From Chitinophaga eiseniae (lineage in GTDB: Bacteria > Bacteroidota > Bacteroidia > Chitinophagales > Chitinophagaceae), in the NCBI RefSeq assembly GCF_012641265.1, contig NZ_JABAHZ010000002.1, positions 310,001 to 374,000 of the forward strand: a stretch of 64,000 nucleotides of DNA. The letters are read 5' to 3'. The notes below the pieces were generated by a model that searched no databases, had not been told where the DNA came from, and worked only from the letters and a program-made list of their open reading frames with translations. The first letter of the stretch is position 1; each line of letters begins with the position of its first letter. Position numbers and translations under genes: made by a program. Below are positions 17,174 to 25,531 of this stretch, one piece after another.

Positions 17174-17632
17174 ATGAGAGGTGTTAATAAAGTAATCCTG
17201 ATAGGCAATTTGGGCAGAGATCCGGATGTACAGTTTCTGGAGGGGAATATCGCAGTAGCCAAATTTTCGCTGGCCACTACCGAAACATTTAAAGACAGAG
17301 CAGGCAAGCTCATATCACAAACAGAATGGCATACGGTAGTGCTATGGCGCGGACTGGCCGAATTAGCGCAGAAATACCTGCACAAGGGCAGCCTGGTTTA
17401 CATCGAAGGTCGTTTACGTACCCGCAGCTGGGAAGACAAAGAAGGCAATAAAAAATTTGCTACCGAAGTTGTAGGAGATAACCTGGTTATGCTGGATAAA
17501 CGCATGGACCTCAACAACCAAGATCACCCCATACCTCACCATAGCAGCAGCGGTTCCGGTGCGGGCGAAAATTTTCCAGGAATGGAAATTCCCCCCTCCC
17601 TGAATGAACCCGCAGATGATCTGCCGTTTTAG
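17174..17632 (+). CDS. ssb: Single-stranded DNA-binding protein
   Basis: 152 residues: an OB-fold (VNKVILIGNLGRDPDVQFLEG ... FSLATTETFKD ... EWHTVVLWRGLAELAQKYLHKGSLVYIEGRL), a disordered Gly/Ser-rich linker, and the acidic tip DDLPF that recruits repair and replication partners. Upstream, TAACTTTA at 17105-17112 is a 7/8 match to the -7 consensus, with a 5' leader of about 55 nt. Confidence 0.95.
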   Translation: MRGVNKVILIGNLGRDPDVQFLEGNIAVAKFSLATTETFKDRAGKLISQTEWHTVVLWRGLAELAQKYLHKGSLVYIEGRLRTRSWEDKEGNKKFATEVVGDNLVMLDKRMDLNNQDHPIPHHSSSGSGAGENFPGMEIPPSLNEPADDLPF

Positions 17633-17686
17633 TTGCAAAAAAATATTAAGTTTTAAATGTACGTAATCCCATATAGGGACATTACT

Positions 17687-17694
17687 TATATTTG
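17687..17694 (+). promoter_or_regulatory. -7 promoter box TATATTTG upstream of gldE
   Basis: Perfect TAnnTTTG; start site near 17701. It suggests that gldE-gldD have their own promoter after ssb. Confidence 0.5.
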
Positions 17695-17740
17695 CGTGCA
17701 GGGAAAGCGATTCCATGAATTACTTTCCCCTTATTTTTGA

Positions 17741-19102
17741 TTGTTTACATCAAAGTTGAACATTTTGGGCATCCTTTCGGCAAGCAACGTATCCTATCTT
17801 TTACAAGCCAGCACACCTATTGGCACCCCTAACGTGGTGGTGTTCCTGCTTGTTATATTCGTTCTACTGCTGCTTACCTTTATCGTGGCCGGCGCAGAGG
17901 TAGCTTTCTTTTCCTTGAATTATAAGGACCTGAACGTACTTAAAACCCGGCAAAACGCTTCCGGCAAGCTCATTACCAAACTGCTGGAAAAGCCCAAATC
18001 CCTACTGGCCTCCCTGCAAATAGCCGGGGTATTGCTGATGATCGCCTTTATTATGATCACCAACTACCTCGTAACCCAAATGGAAGACCTGCAAACATTA
18101 CCGGTAGTTTCACTTGTGGTACGTATTTCCGCTATCTGCCTCATATTATTGTTTTTCGGACAAATCCTCCCCCGCGTTTGGGCAGCCCAGAATAATATCC
18201 GGTTTGCTACCTATTTCGCCTGGTTTGTTAGCCTGATCCATGCCACCATGGAACCAGTAAGCGATTTCTTTGTAAGCCTCAGCAGCAGCCTGGAAGCCAG
18301 CCTCTTTCATCGCGGCGCCGGCCCCGTCAACTACCAGGAAATTGACGAAGCCATCGAAATGAGCGTAGATCCTACCGCCTCCCAGGAAGAAAAAAATATC
18401 CTGAAAGGCATCCTTAAATTCGGAAACATCACCGTAAAACAGATTATGCGCGGTCGCCTCGATGTAAACGGCGTCGAATACGACAACACCTTCTCCGACA
18501 TCATCAAACGGGTGGCTGACCTCCACTACTCCAGGTTACCCGTATATAAAGATAATCTCGACAATATCGTTGGCGTCATCCATACTAAAGACCTGCTGCC
18601 TCACCTCGATAAAGGCGACAGCTTTGACTGGCACGAAGTTATGCGCCAGCCCTTCTTTGTACATGGCCACAAATTAATTGAAGACCTGCTCTCCGAATTC
18701 CAGAGCAGACGCATGCACTTTGCCGTGGTGGTAGACGAATTCGGCGGTACCTCCGGTATTGTTACCCTGGAAGATATCATGGAAGAAGTAATTGGCGATA
18801 TCAAAGACGAATTCGATGAAGAAGAATTCAACTACAGCAAAGTAGACAACTTCACCTACGTATTTGAAGGCAAAACCATGCTGAACGATGCCTGCCGCAT
18901 CATGAACATCACTCCCGAAACCTTTGAAGCAGTAAAAGGCGAAAGCGACTCCCTTGGCGGCCTCATATTAGAGCTGGCCGGAAAATTTCCGGAAGAAAAC
19001 AGCGTTATTAACTACAACAACTTTGATTTTACTGTACTGGAAGTGAATAAAATGCGCATCCAGAAAGTACAGGTCACCATCAGGCCGGATGCCGCTGAAT
19101 AA
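17741..19102 (+). CDS. gldE: Gliding-motility-associated protein GldE (CNNM/CorC-type CBS protein)
   Basis: About 450 residues: a DUF21/CNNM-type membrane domain (VVVFLLVIFVLLLLTFIVAGAEVAFFSLNYKDL and two further segments), a pair of CBS domains (ITVKQIMRGRLDVNGVE ... LPVYKDNLDNIVGVIHTKDLL; VVDEFGGTSGIVTLEDIMEEVIGDI), and a C-terminal CorC/HlyC domain. It sits next to gldD, as in gliding Bacteroidota, where GldE can partly compensate for GldD. The frame has no ATG before residue 99, inside the membrane domain, so the start must be a TTG (17741 or 17756) or another rare codon; the exact N-terminus is unresolved. Confidence 0.9.
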   Translation: MFTSKLNILGILSASNVSYLLQASTPIGTPNVVVFLLVIFVLLLLTFIVAGAEVAFFSLNYKDLNVLKTRQNASGKLITKLLEKPKSLLASLQIAGVLLMIAFIMITNYLVTQMEDLQTLPVVSLVVRISAICLILLFFGQILPRVWAAQNNIRFATYFAWFVSLIHATMEPVSDFFVSLSSSLEASLFHRGAGPVNYQEIDEAIEMSVDPTASQEEKNILKGILKFGNITVKQIMRGRLDVNGVEYDNTFSDIIKRVADLHYSRLPVYKDNLDNIVGVIHTKDLLPHLDKGDSFDWHEVMRQPFFVHGHKLIEDLLSEFQSRRMHFAVVVDEFGGTSGIVTLEDIMEEVIGDIKDEFDEEEFNYSKVDNFTYVFEGKTMLNDACRIMNITPETFEAVKGESDSLGGLILELAGKFPEENSVINYNNFDFTVLEVNKMRIQKVQVTIRPDAAE

Positions 19103-19130
19103 GTATAACCGCCTGCTAAATACGCCTAAA

Positions 19131-19733
19131 ATGCCAGATGTAAAAGGAAGGGCCCTCGCCCTGGTTTCCCTGTTCATATTACTGTTTACCGCCTGTGAAA
19201 ATATACCCACACCTAAACCCAGGGGCTATTTCCTGATAAAATTGCCGGAAAGACAGTACCGCAAATTCGATATGCCAGGATACCCCTATACATTTGAATA
19301 TCCGGCATACGCCAATATCGTAAAGGATACCTCCTTCTTTGGAGAAGCTCCCGAAAACCCTTACTGGATCAACGTAGACTTCCCCTCGCTCAATGGAAAG
19401 ATTTACCTGAGCTATAAAATCATCGGACCAGGCAATAACACCTTCCGTAAACTGGTAGATGATGCCTTTAAAATGACCTATAAACACACTTACAAGGCCG
19501 AATATATTGATGAAAATGCCATTCATACGCCCAACCACGTCAATGGTACCTTCTATGAAGTAGGTGGCAATGCCGCCTCGTCCAAACAATTTTTCGCCAC
19601 CGATTCCCTCCATCACTTTCTCCGGGGAGCCCTCTATTTCGATGCTACCCCCAATGCCGATTCACTTGCCCCCGTTTACAAATTCCTGGAACAGGACATG
19701 TGGCACATGGTGGAAACCCTCCGCTGGAGATAA
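19131..19733 (+). CDS. gldD: Gliding motility lipoprotein GldD
   Basis: 200 residues from the ATG at 19131; an upstream ATG at 19089 overlaps gldE by 14 nt. The signal peptide GRALALVSLFILLFTACEN has lipobox LFTAC, so it is a lipoprotein. The body contains PKPRGYFLIKLPERQYRKFD and YPYTFEYP, characteristic of GldD. GldD is required for gliding and for type IX secretion in Flavobacterium; coupling to gldE supports the assignment. Confidence 0.92.
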   Translation: MPDVKGRALALVSLFILLFTACENIPTPKPRGYFLIKLPERQYRKFDMPGYPYTFEYPAYANIVKDTSFFGEAPENPYWINVDFPSLNGKIYLSYKIIGPGNNTFRKLVDDAFKMTYKHTYKAEYIDENAIHTPNHVNGTFYEVGGNAASSKQFFATDSLHHFLRGALYFDATPNADSLAPVYKFLEQDMWHMVETLRWR

Positions 19734-19746
19734 GCCCGTAATACTG

Positions 19747-19754
19747 TAACTTTG
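19747..19754 (+). promoter_or_regulatory. -7 promoter box TAACTTTG upstream of the DUF3109 gene
   Basis: Perfect TAnnTTTG in the 73-bp gap after gldD; predicted leader of about 45 nt to the ATG at 19807. Confidence 0.5.
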
Positions 19755-19806
19755 TGGTCTTATTAAGATTGTCTGTTACACAATTCAGGCGAAAGACCAT
19801 TTCCCG

Positions 19807-20376
19807 ATGATCATCATTGACGATAAATACATAAGTGACGAAGTAATTGAAGAGCAATTCGTTTGCAATCTCTCCGCGTGTAAAGGAGCCTGCTGTGTAG
19901 CGGGCGACTGTGGCGCCCCGCTTGAGAAAACGGAAGTTAAAACGCTGAAGAAAATTTATCCGCAAATTAAATCCTACCTGCGGGCAGAAGGAATACAAGA
20001 AATTGAACATACCGGCACAAATACCACCGATGACGAATACGGCTACGTAACGCCCATCGTTAACAAAGGCATCTGCGCTTACGCTACCATAGACGATCAT
20101 GGCATTGTTGGTTGCGGTATAGAAAAAGCATATAACGACGGCGTGGTGGACTTTAAAAAGCCCATCTCCTGCCACCTCTACCCCATTCGTATTAAAAAAT
20201 ATGAAACCTTTGAAGCGGTGAATTACGACCGCTGGGATGTTTGCAAGCCTGCCTGCAAAAACGGTAAAACCTTACAGGTACCCGTATACCGGTTCCTCAA
20301 GGATGCTTTGATCAGAAAATACGGCACGGAATTTTATGAAGTGCTGGATAAAATTGCAAGAAAAGAACACGAATGA
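19807..20376 (+). CDS. DUF3109 family cysteine-cluster protein
   Basis: 189 residues with Cys-rich motifs CNLSACKGACCVAGDCGAPL near the N-terminus, GICAY and GCGIEKAY in the middle, ISCHLYPIRI, and CKPACKNGK near the C-terminus. This arrangement matches DUF3109, a Bacteroidota family related to YkgJ-type zinc/iron-chelating cysteine clusters. Metal binding is likely; the biochemical role is unknown. Confidence 0.88.
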   Translation: MIIIDDKYISDEVIEEQFVCNLSACKGACCVAGDCGAPLEKTEVKTLKKIYPQIKSYLRAEGIQEIEHTGTNTTDDEYGYVTPIVNKGICAYATIDDHGIVGCGIEKAYNDGVVDFKKPISCHLYPIRIKKYETFEAVNYDRWDVCKPACKNGKTLQVPVYRFLKDALIRKYGTEFYEVLDKIARKEHE

Positions 20377-20422
20377 ATCATTTTGAGATTTAACTATCTT
20401 TAATCAGGAATATTGCTTGCTT

Positions 20423-21802
20423 ATGCATCAAATAGCATCTACTTTTCTCGAAGAAAGTGATAAAAAAGCGGCTGATCTGGGCCACCGGCAGACGATCAAT
20501 TTCAATATAGGCAAATATAATACAGCCGTAAAAGCCGGTAAACAGCAGTTTGCAGACCTGGCTATTGCGCGCGAAAGAGCTAAAAATATAAAGTGGAGAG
20601 CGATCGAGCATCTTGATAACCTCCTGGAAGAATTTGAGCAAAACTTCACCCGGCGCGGGGGCAAAGTGATCTGGGCCGAAACAGCAGAACAGGTACAACA
20701 GGAAATCCTGGCCATCTGTCAGGCCAAACAATGCAAGAGCATTGTAAAAAGCAAGTCCATGGCCACCGAAGAGGTACATCTCAACGCCTTCATGGAAAGC
20801 AATGGGATTGAGTGCGTGGAAACAGACCTGGGCGAATATATTCAACAACTCGACGGAGAACCTCCTTATCATATCGTTACACCAGCCATGCACAAGAGCA
20901 AGGAAGATGTAGCCCGCCTGTTTGCAGAAAAACTGGGTACTGATCCGGGTCTTACGCCAGAGCAGCTCACCCTCGTAGCCCGCGAAAAGCTCCGTCATAA
21001 ATACCTGGAAGCAGAAATTGGCATCACCGGCGCCAACTTCATCCTGGCGGATACCGGCTCTGTGGCAGTTACAGAAAATGAAGGCAATGCACGCCTCACC
21101 ACTGCTTTTCCCAAAACACATATTGTACTGGTTGGCATCGAAAAAGTATTGCCTTCCATCGCCGACCTGGGCCTCTTCTGGCCTTTGCTGGCTACGTATG
21201 GCACCGGGCAACAGGTAACCGCCTACAACAGTATTTTCAGTGGTCCCCGCCAGGAAGGAGAAACCGACGGTCCTGAAGAAATGTATGTGATCCTGATGGA
21301 CAACGGCCGTACCAATATCCTCCAGGATACCACCGCCCGCGAAAGCCTTTATTGCATTCGCTGCGGCTCCTGCCTCAATGCCTGCCCCGTTTATAAAAAC
21401 ATTGGCGGCCATACTTATGCTGCCACCTATAGCGGCCCTATTGGCGCTGTTATTACGCCCCATCTGAAAGGAATGGATTCCTACATACACCTGAGCTTTG
21501 CCTCTTCCCTATGTGGCAATTGTACAGAAGTATGCCCGGTACGTATCAACCTGCACGAACTCTTGCTGCATAACCGGCAAAAAGCAGTGGAAGAAAATTA
21601 TACTTCCGGCGGAGAAAAATTTGCCTGGTATTTATGGAAACAGGGCTGTGGCAGTCGTAAAATGATGAATTTGGCCAGCGGGAAAATGAAGAATTTCCTA
21701 TTACGCCGTTTTTTTGCCAAAAGCTGGGGAGATAACCGGGAACTACCGGTATTTGCCGCTAAATCCTTCAATCAGCAATGGAAAGAGCGGAATAAAGGCT
21801 AG
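20423..21802 (+). CDS. LutB-like iron-sulfur protein
   Basis: 459 residues from the ATG at 20423. The N-terminal LutB/LldF domain includes GITGANFILADTGSVAVTENEGNARL and VLVGIEKVLPSIADLGLFWPLLATYGTGQQ. Two [4Fe-4S] motifs follow: CIRCGSCLNACPVYKNIGGH and CGNCTEVCPVRINL. In other bacteria LutB works with LutA and LutC to oxidise L-lactate to pyruvate. No lutA or lutC homologue is in this window. The stop codon overlaps the convergent anti-sigma gene by 4 nt. Confidence 0.9.
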   Translation: MHQIASTFLEESDKKAADLGHRQTINFNIGKYNTAVKAGKQQFADLAIARERAKNIKWRAIEHLDNLLEEFEQNFTRRGGKVIWAETAEQVQQEILAICQAKQCKSIVKSKSMATEEVHLNAFMESNGIECVETDLGEYIQQLDGEPPYHIVTPAMHKSKEDVARLFAEKLGTDPGLTPEQLTLVAREKLRHKYLEAEIGITGANFILADTGSVAVTENEGNARLTTAFPKTHIVLVGIEKVLPSIADLGLFWPLLATYGTGQQVTAYNSIFSGPRQEGETDGPEEMYVILMDNGRTNILQDTTARESLYCIRCGSCLNACPVYKNIGGHTYAATYSGPIGAVITPHLKGMDSYIHLSFASSLCGNCTEVCPVRINLHELLLHNRQKAVEENYTSGGEKFAWYLWKQGCGSRKMMNLASGKMKNFLLRRFFAKSWGDNRELPVFAAKSFNQQWKERNKG

Positions 21803-23055
21803 TTCTTTTTTACACTGAATTTCACCTTTACTTTGACTTTGGCAGGCTTCCCGTCTGACGCTGGTGTCCACGACGGACCTTCTTTAATGACCCTGATAGC
21901 TTCTGCATCACAGGCTTCGTTTAAATGACGCAGTATCTTAAAATTCTGCAATGACCCATCGGGCATAACAGTAAAGGCTACACGTACAACGCCATTATAT
22001 TTATTTTCAGGGTTAATGGTTTTGGTATTCAGGTAATTCTCAAAAGCCGTAAGGCCTGTTACCGGCGAAGGTGCGCGGTAGCCCAAATCTTCCGCATCTT
22101 CGCTACGGCCATACCCGACTACCACCACATCATTAAGCGCATTTGATTCCCGTCCAATAGCCACTCCGGCCACCTTCCCCTGCAGTGCCCCCTGTAAACC
22201 TGAATCCGAACTAATGCCACGAATCATCAGCTTAGTGGATGCAGATTCTTTTTTCTGCGCACCATACCCGATCACCACTACCTCATTCAACGCTTTGTCT
22301 TTGTTGTCTAACAAGGCTACATTGCCCAATAAAGGCGTATCTGTCTGTCGCTTTCTTTTGTATAAATCAGAAGATACAAAACCCCGATCACCTTCGCTAC
22401 GGGCAGTAGGCTTCGCGGGAGCCCAGGTAGCCGGGCTGGCGGATTTTAATGCCGGTGCTGCTACAGGCGCCGGCGCAACGGCCACTGTGGGAGGTGGAGG
22501 CGCTACCGCCGGTGCAGCTTCCCCCACATCGTCTTGAGTGGGCGACAATTCAGCAGCAGGCTCGTTTTCACTGTTTTTAGATAATACTTGCGGCGCCCGG
22601 GACGTTTCCGGGGCAATTTTATTGGCATTAGCTAATTTATCTGTTCCAGGCGACGCTGGCACTGGTGCCAGCACAGCTGAATCGGCTGCCGGCGTGGGCA
22701 CGGCAGGTATACCCGCAATCGGAGGGGCTGCTTTTTGTTGATTCCAGAGGAACCAGCCGGCAGAAAACATCAGGAACAGGATAGCGGCGGCAGCGGCCCA
22801 TCGATAGTACAGTGCCCTGACTTTCCCCTTTTCAGGGGCTATCCGCTGGGCCAACCTGGCAGTAAGATCTGCCTGTTGCGCCTGTTGATCCGGTGAATGC
22901 TGGGCATACCCATCCAGGGCATCGGCCAGGAACGGGTCGTCAAGCGCCCACCGCTCCAGGTCGTGCATAGCTTTATCGTCCAGCTCTCCTGCCAGGTATT
23001 GGTGGATTAAGCCAGCCAGCTCTTCCGGTTCTATATGTGGTCGCTTGTCAGACAT
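21799..23055 (-). CDS. Anti-sigma factor fused to a TonB C-terminal domain, with a SusC-like motif
   Basis: 418 residues. The N-terminal cytoplasmic part (about 1-75; YLAGELDDKAMHDLERWALDDPFLADALDGY) looks like an anti-sigma zinc-finger-type domain. A membrane helix (WAAAAAILFLMFSAGWFLW, about 85-105) leads into a long Ala/Pro-rich linker, then a segment with two copies of a SusC-like motif, ALNEVVVIGYGAQKKES and ALNDVVVVGYGRSE, and a C-terminal TonB-like domain (about 330-415; YNGVVRVAFTVMPDGSLQNFKILRHLNEACDAEAIRVI). It overlaps the sigma gene by 8 nt. Probably it sequesters the sigma factor until an envelope signal arrives. The VVVIGYG motif normally marks the plug of SusC transporters. Confidence 0.82.
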   Translation of the reverse strand: MSDKRPHIEPEELAGLIHQYLAGELDDKAMHDLERWALDDPFLADALDGYAQHSPDQQAQQADLTARLAQRIAPEKGKVRALYYRWAAAAAILFLMFSAGWFLWNQQKAAPPIAGIPAVPTPAADSAVLAPVPASPGTDKLANANKIAPETSRAPQVLSKNSENEPAAELSPTQDDVGEAAPAVAPPPPTVAVAPAPVAAPALKSASPATWAPAKPTARSEGDRGFVSSDLYKRKRQTDTPLLGNVALLDNKDKALNEVVVIGYGAQKKESASTKLMIRGISSDSGLQGALQGKVAGVAIGRESNALNDVVVVGYGRSEDAEDLGYRAPSPVTGLTAFENYLNTKTINPENKYNGVVRVAFTVMPDGSLQNFKILRHLNEACDAEAIRVIKEGPSWTPASDGKPAKVKVKVKFSVKKN

Positions 23056-23626
23056 TTTGTTGTTCCATACATATTTTCAGGTTACGCTTTCCGTTCTGGA
23101 TATAGCTTTTCACCTTATTCATTTCGTAACCGGTAATAACGCTTACTTCCCGGTAGCTTTTTTCCTGCAGGTAAAACAGGTCCACACTGCGCTTCTGCTC
23201 TTCCGGCAAGGTTTCCAGGCACTTTTCCATGCTTTGGAGATTGTCCTCCAACGTTATTCCGTTCACATGATGCCCTATTTCCTCATTTTCCACAACAGGG
23301 TGATCATCTATAGACACCTGCCGGGATTCCTTGTTTTTCATGGCTCTCAGCTTCATCAGGCAGTGGTTACGGCTCAGCACATGCAACCAACTCTTGAAAT
23401 TCTGTACCTCATGAACTTTCAATTTATCTATAAGTTCCTCAAAGATCTGCATTACCGCATCCTTACTGGCTTCTTCATCAAAATATTTCAGGCATACCCC
23501 ATATACCAGGTTCATGTAACGCTGGTAAAGGGCTGCAAGAAAATCCAGTTTGCCGGAGGCTTTATACTCCCGGATCAAATCTGCATCTGCTGCATCCTGC
23601 ATGATATTTTGCTGAATAAAGGACAT
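23048..23626 (-). CDS. ECF-type RNA polymerase sigma factor
   Basis: 192 residues. Region 2 (LAALYQRYMNLVYGVCLKYFDEEASKDAVMQIFEELIDKL, then FKSWLHVLSRNHCLMKLRAMK) binds core polymerase and the -10 element; region 4 (CLETLPEEQKRSVDLFYLQEKSYREVSVITGYEMNKVKSYIQNGKRNLKICME) reads the -35 element. It overlaps the anti-sigma gene by 8 nt, so the two are translationally coupled. Regulon unknown; the pair may autoregulate. Confidence 0.9.
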   Translation of the reverse strand: MSFIQQNIMQDAADADLIREYKASGKLDFLAALYQRYMNLVYGVCLKYFDEEASKDAVMQIFEELIDKLKVHEVQNFKSWLHVLSRNHCLMKLRAMKNKESRQVSIDDHPVVENEEIGHHVNGITLEDNLQSMEKCLETLPEEQKRSVDLFYLQEKSYREVSVITGYEMNKVKSYIQNGKRNLKICMEQQNV

Positions 23627-23726
23627 TCGGTGGCCGCTAGCTTTTGTCGCTTAGCGGGTAGCATACTATTGGTTTACAAAGCAACAATACTATTATTTTT
23701 TTTCGAATATTAAGCTATTAAAACCA

Positions 23727-23754
23727 GAAAGCGCCGGAGAATTCCGGCGCTTTC
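23727..23754 (-). terminator. Terminator after purH
   Basis: Perfect 12-bp stem GAAAGCGCCGGA / TCCGGCGCTTTC with a 4-nt loop, 26 nt beyond the purH stop on the minus strand, followed there by TGGTTTTAATAGCTT. Confidence 0.8.
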
Positions 23755-23779
23755 CAACTTATTGCTTTATATACGTTTA

Positions 23780-25294
23780 TTAGTGTCTGAAATGACGCAT
23801 GCCCGTCATTACCATCACCATATCGTGTTCTTTGCAGAATTCAACAGAGTCGTTGTCCCTTACAGAACCACCGGGCTGAATCACCGCTTTAATACCCTGT
23901 TCATGCGCAATGCTTACGCAGTCGTTGAATGGGAAGAAAGCATCGGAAGCCATTACGGCGCCTTTCAGATCAAAGTTGAACTGTCCTGCCTTTTCGATGG
24001 CATGACGTAAAGCATCGATACGGGAAGTCTGACCACAACCTTTACCAATCAGTTGTTTATCCTTTACCAGCGCGATAGCATTTGATTTCAGGTGTTTACA
24101 TACGATGTTGGCAAATTCCAGGTCAGATTTCTCTGCTTCAGTAGCCGGACGAGCGCCAACTTCATTCCATTCTTTGTAATTGCCATTATCGCTATCCTGC
24201 AGTAATACACCGTTCAGTACATTTTTGAACATGTACTTGCTCTTCACCGGTTGCTTTTGTTCCAGTAAGATGCGGTTCTTTTTGGCTTGCAGTACCGTAA
24301 GTGCATCGGCATCAAAGCCAGGTGCAATCAGGATTTCAAAGAATATTTCGCTGATGGATTCCGCGGTGGTTTTATCAATGATTTTATTGGTAACCAGTAC
24401 ACCCCCGAAAGCACTTTCCTTATCACCGGCCAGTGCTGCTTCCCAGGCTTCTTTCAGGGTAGCGCGGGAGGCAATACCGCATACGTTGGTATGTTTGATA
24501 ACGGCAAAAGTGGTGGCTTCAAACTCCTGGATCAGCTGGCACGCTGCATCTACGTCTACCAGGTTGTTGAAGGATAATTCCTTACCATGCAGCTTGTTGA
24601 ATACTTCGTTGAGGTTGCCATAGAAAACACCACGTTGATGTGGGTTTTCACCATAACGGTTTACCTGCCCTTCCGGAACAGACAACTGGAAGTTAGCTCC
24701 CGGCTCGTTGTTCAGGAAATACTGGGAAATGGCTACATCATAGTGGGCACATACTTCAAATGCTTTAGCAGCAAAGCTTCTGCGTTCTTCAATAGAAGTA
24801 GCCCCGGTGTTATCGGTTAATACCTTTTCCAGGTCGGCATACTGATCTTTGGAAGCTACAATCACTACATCTTTGTAGTTTTTGCCGGCTGCACGAATCA
24901 GGGAAACTCCACCTATATCAATTTTCTCAATGATTGTTTGTTCTACGCTGGTACTCTTTACAGTTTCCTCAAAAGGGTACAGGTCAACGATTACCAGGTC
25001 TATTTCCGGGATCTGGTATTCCTTCAGCTGCTCCAGGTCCTGCGGGTTATCGCGACGGGCCAGAATACCACCAAACACTTTAGGGTGCAGGGTTTTTACA
25101 CGTCCCCCTAAAATAGAAGGGTAAGCGGTCAGGTCTTCAACTGCTACACATTTCACACCCAGGTCCTCAATAAATTTTTGCGTACCGCCGGTAGAGTAAA
25201 TGGTAACACCTTGCTCACCTAACTTTTTAACAATGTTCTCCAGGTTATCTTTATAGAAAACGGAGATCAAAGCTGATTTAATTTGCTTTTGCAT
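23780..25294 (-). CDS. purH: Bifunctional AICAR transformylase / IMP cyclohydrolase
   Basis: 504 residues. The N-terminal MGS-fold IMP cyclohydrolase domain contains ALISVFYKDNLENIVKKL, YSTGGTQKFIEDLGV and GGRVKTLHPKVFGGILARRD. The C-terminal AICAR transformylase domain contains RYGENPHQRG, KHTNVCGIASR and AIVKDKQLIGKGCGQTSRIDA-type blocks. It catalyses the last two steps of purine synthesis. A minus-strand -7 box TAACTTTG (25355-25362) lies upstream, predicting a 50-nt leader. Confidence 0.97.
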   Translation of the reverse strand: MQKQIKSALISVFYKDNLENIVKKLGEQGVTIYSTGGTQKFIEDLGVKCVAVEDLTAYPSILGGRVKTLHPKVFGGILARRDNPQDLEQLKEYQIPEIDLVIVDLYPFEETVKSTSVEQTIIEKIDIGGVSLIRAAGKNYKDVVIVASKDQYADLEKVLTDNTGATSIEERRSFAAKAFEVCAHYDVAISQYFLNNEPGANFQLSVPEGQVNRYGENPHQRGVFYGNLNEVFNKLHGKELSFNNLVDVDAACQLIQEFEATTFAVIKHTNVCGIASRATLKEAWEAALAGDKESAFGGVLVTNKIIDKTTAESISEIFFEILIAPGFDADALTVLQAKKNRILLEQKQPVKSKYMFKNVLNGVLLQDSDNGNYKEWNEVGARPATEAEKSDLEFANIVCKHLKSNAIALVKDKQLIGKGCGQTSRIDALRHAIEKAGQFNFDLKGAVMASDAFFPFNDCVSIAHEQGIKAVIQPGGSVRDNDSVEFCKEHDMVMVMTGMRHFRH

Positions 25295-25354
25295 GAATGG
25301 AAAACATTAGAAATTAATAACATAGGTCCCCTGGTCTGGAACCGAAAAGAAGCG

Positions 25355-25362
25355 CAAAGTTA
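25355..25362 (-). promoter_or_regulatory. -7 promoter box TAACTTTG for purH
   Basis: Perfect TAnnTTTG on the minus strand, 60 nt from the purH ATG. Confidence 0.45.
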
Positions 25363-25531
25363 ACACGTAACAATCATTTTTCCATTCTTCAACCCGGTAG
25401 AATTGGAGCCGGGCACTAAAAAAAAGCAAAAATGTGGGTAACTTATTAGTTGATAACTTCTTAGGTAAGCACAAAGTTTATACCTTGGTATTACTGTAGC
25501 CCGTTTGTACCCGTTTAAAACAACTCCCTAT

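Noticed and set aside
20390..21490. 366-codon minus-strand open frame opposite the LutB-like gene
   Set aside because: It is a shadow of a well-supported gene with both iron-sulfur motifs; its translation shows no recognisable domain.
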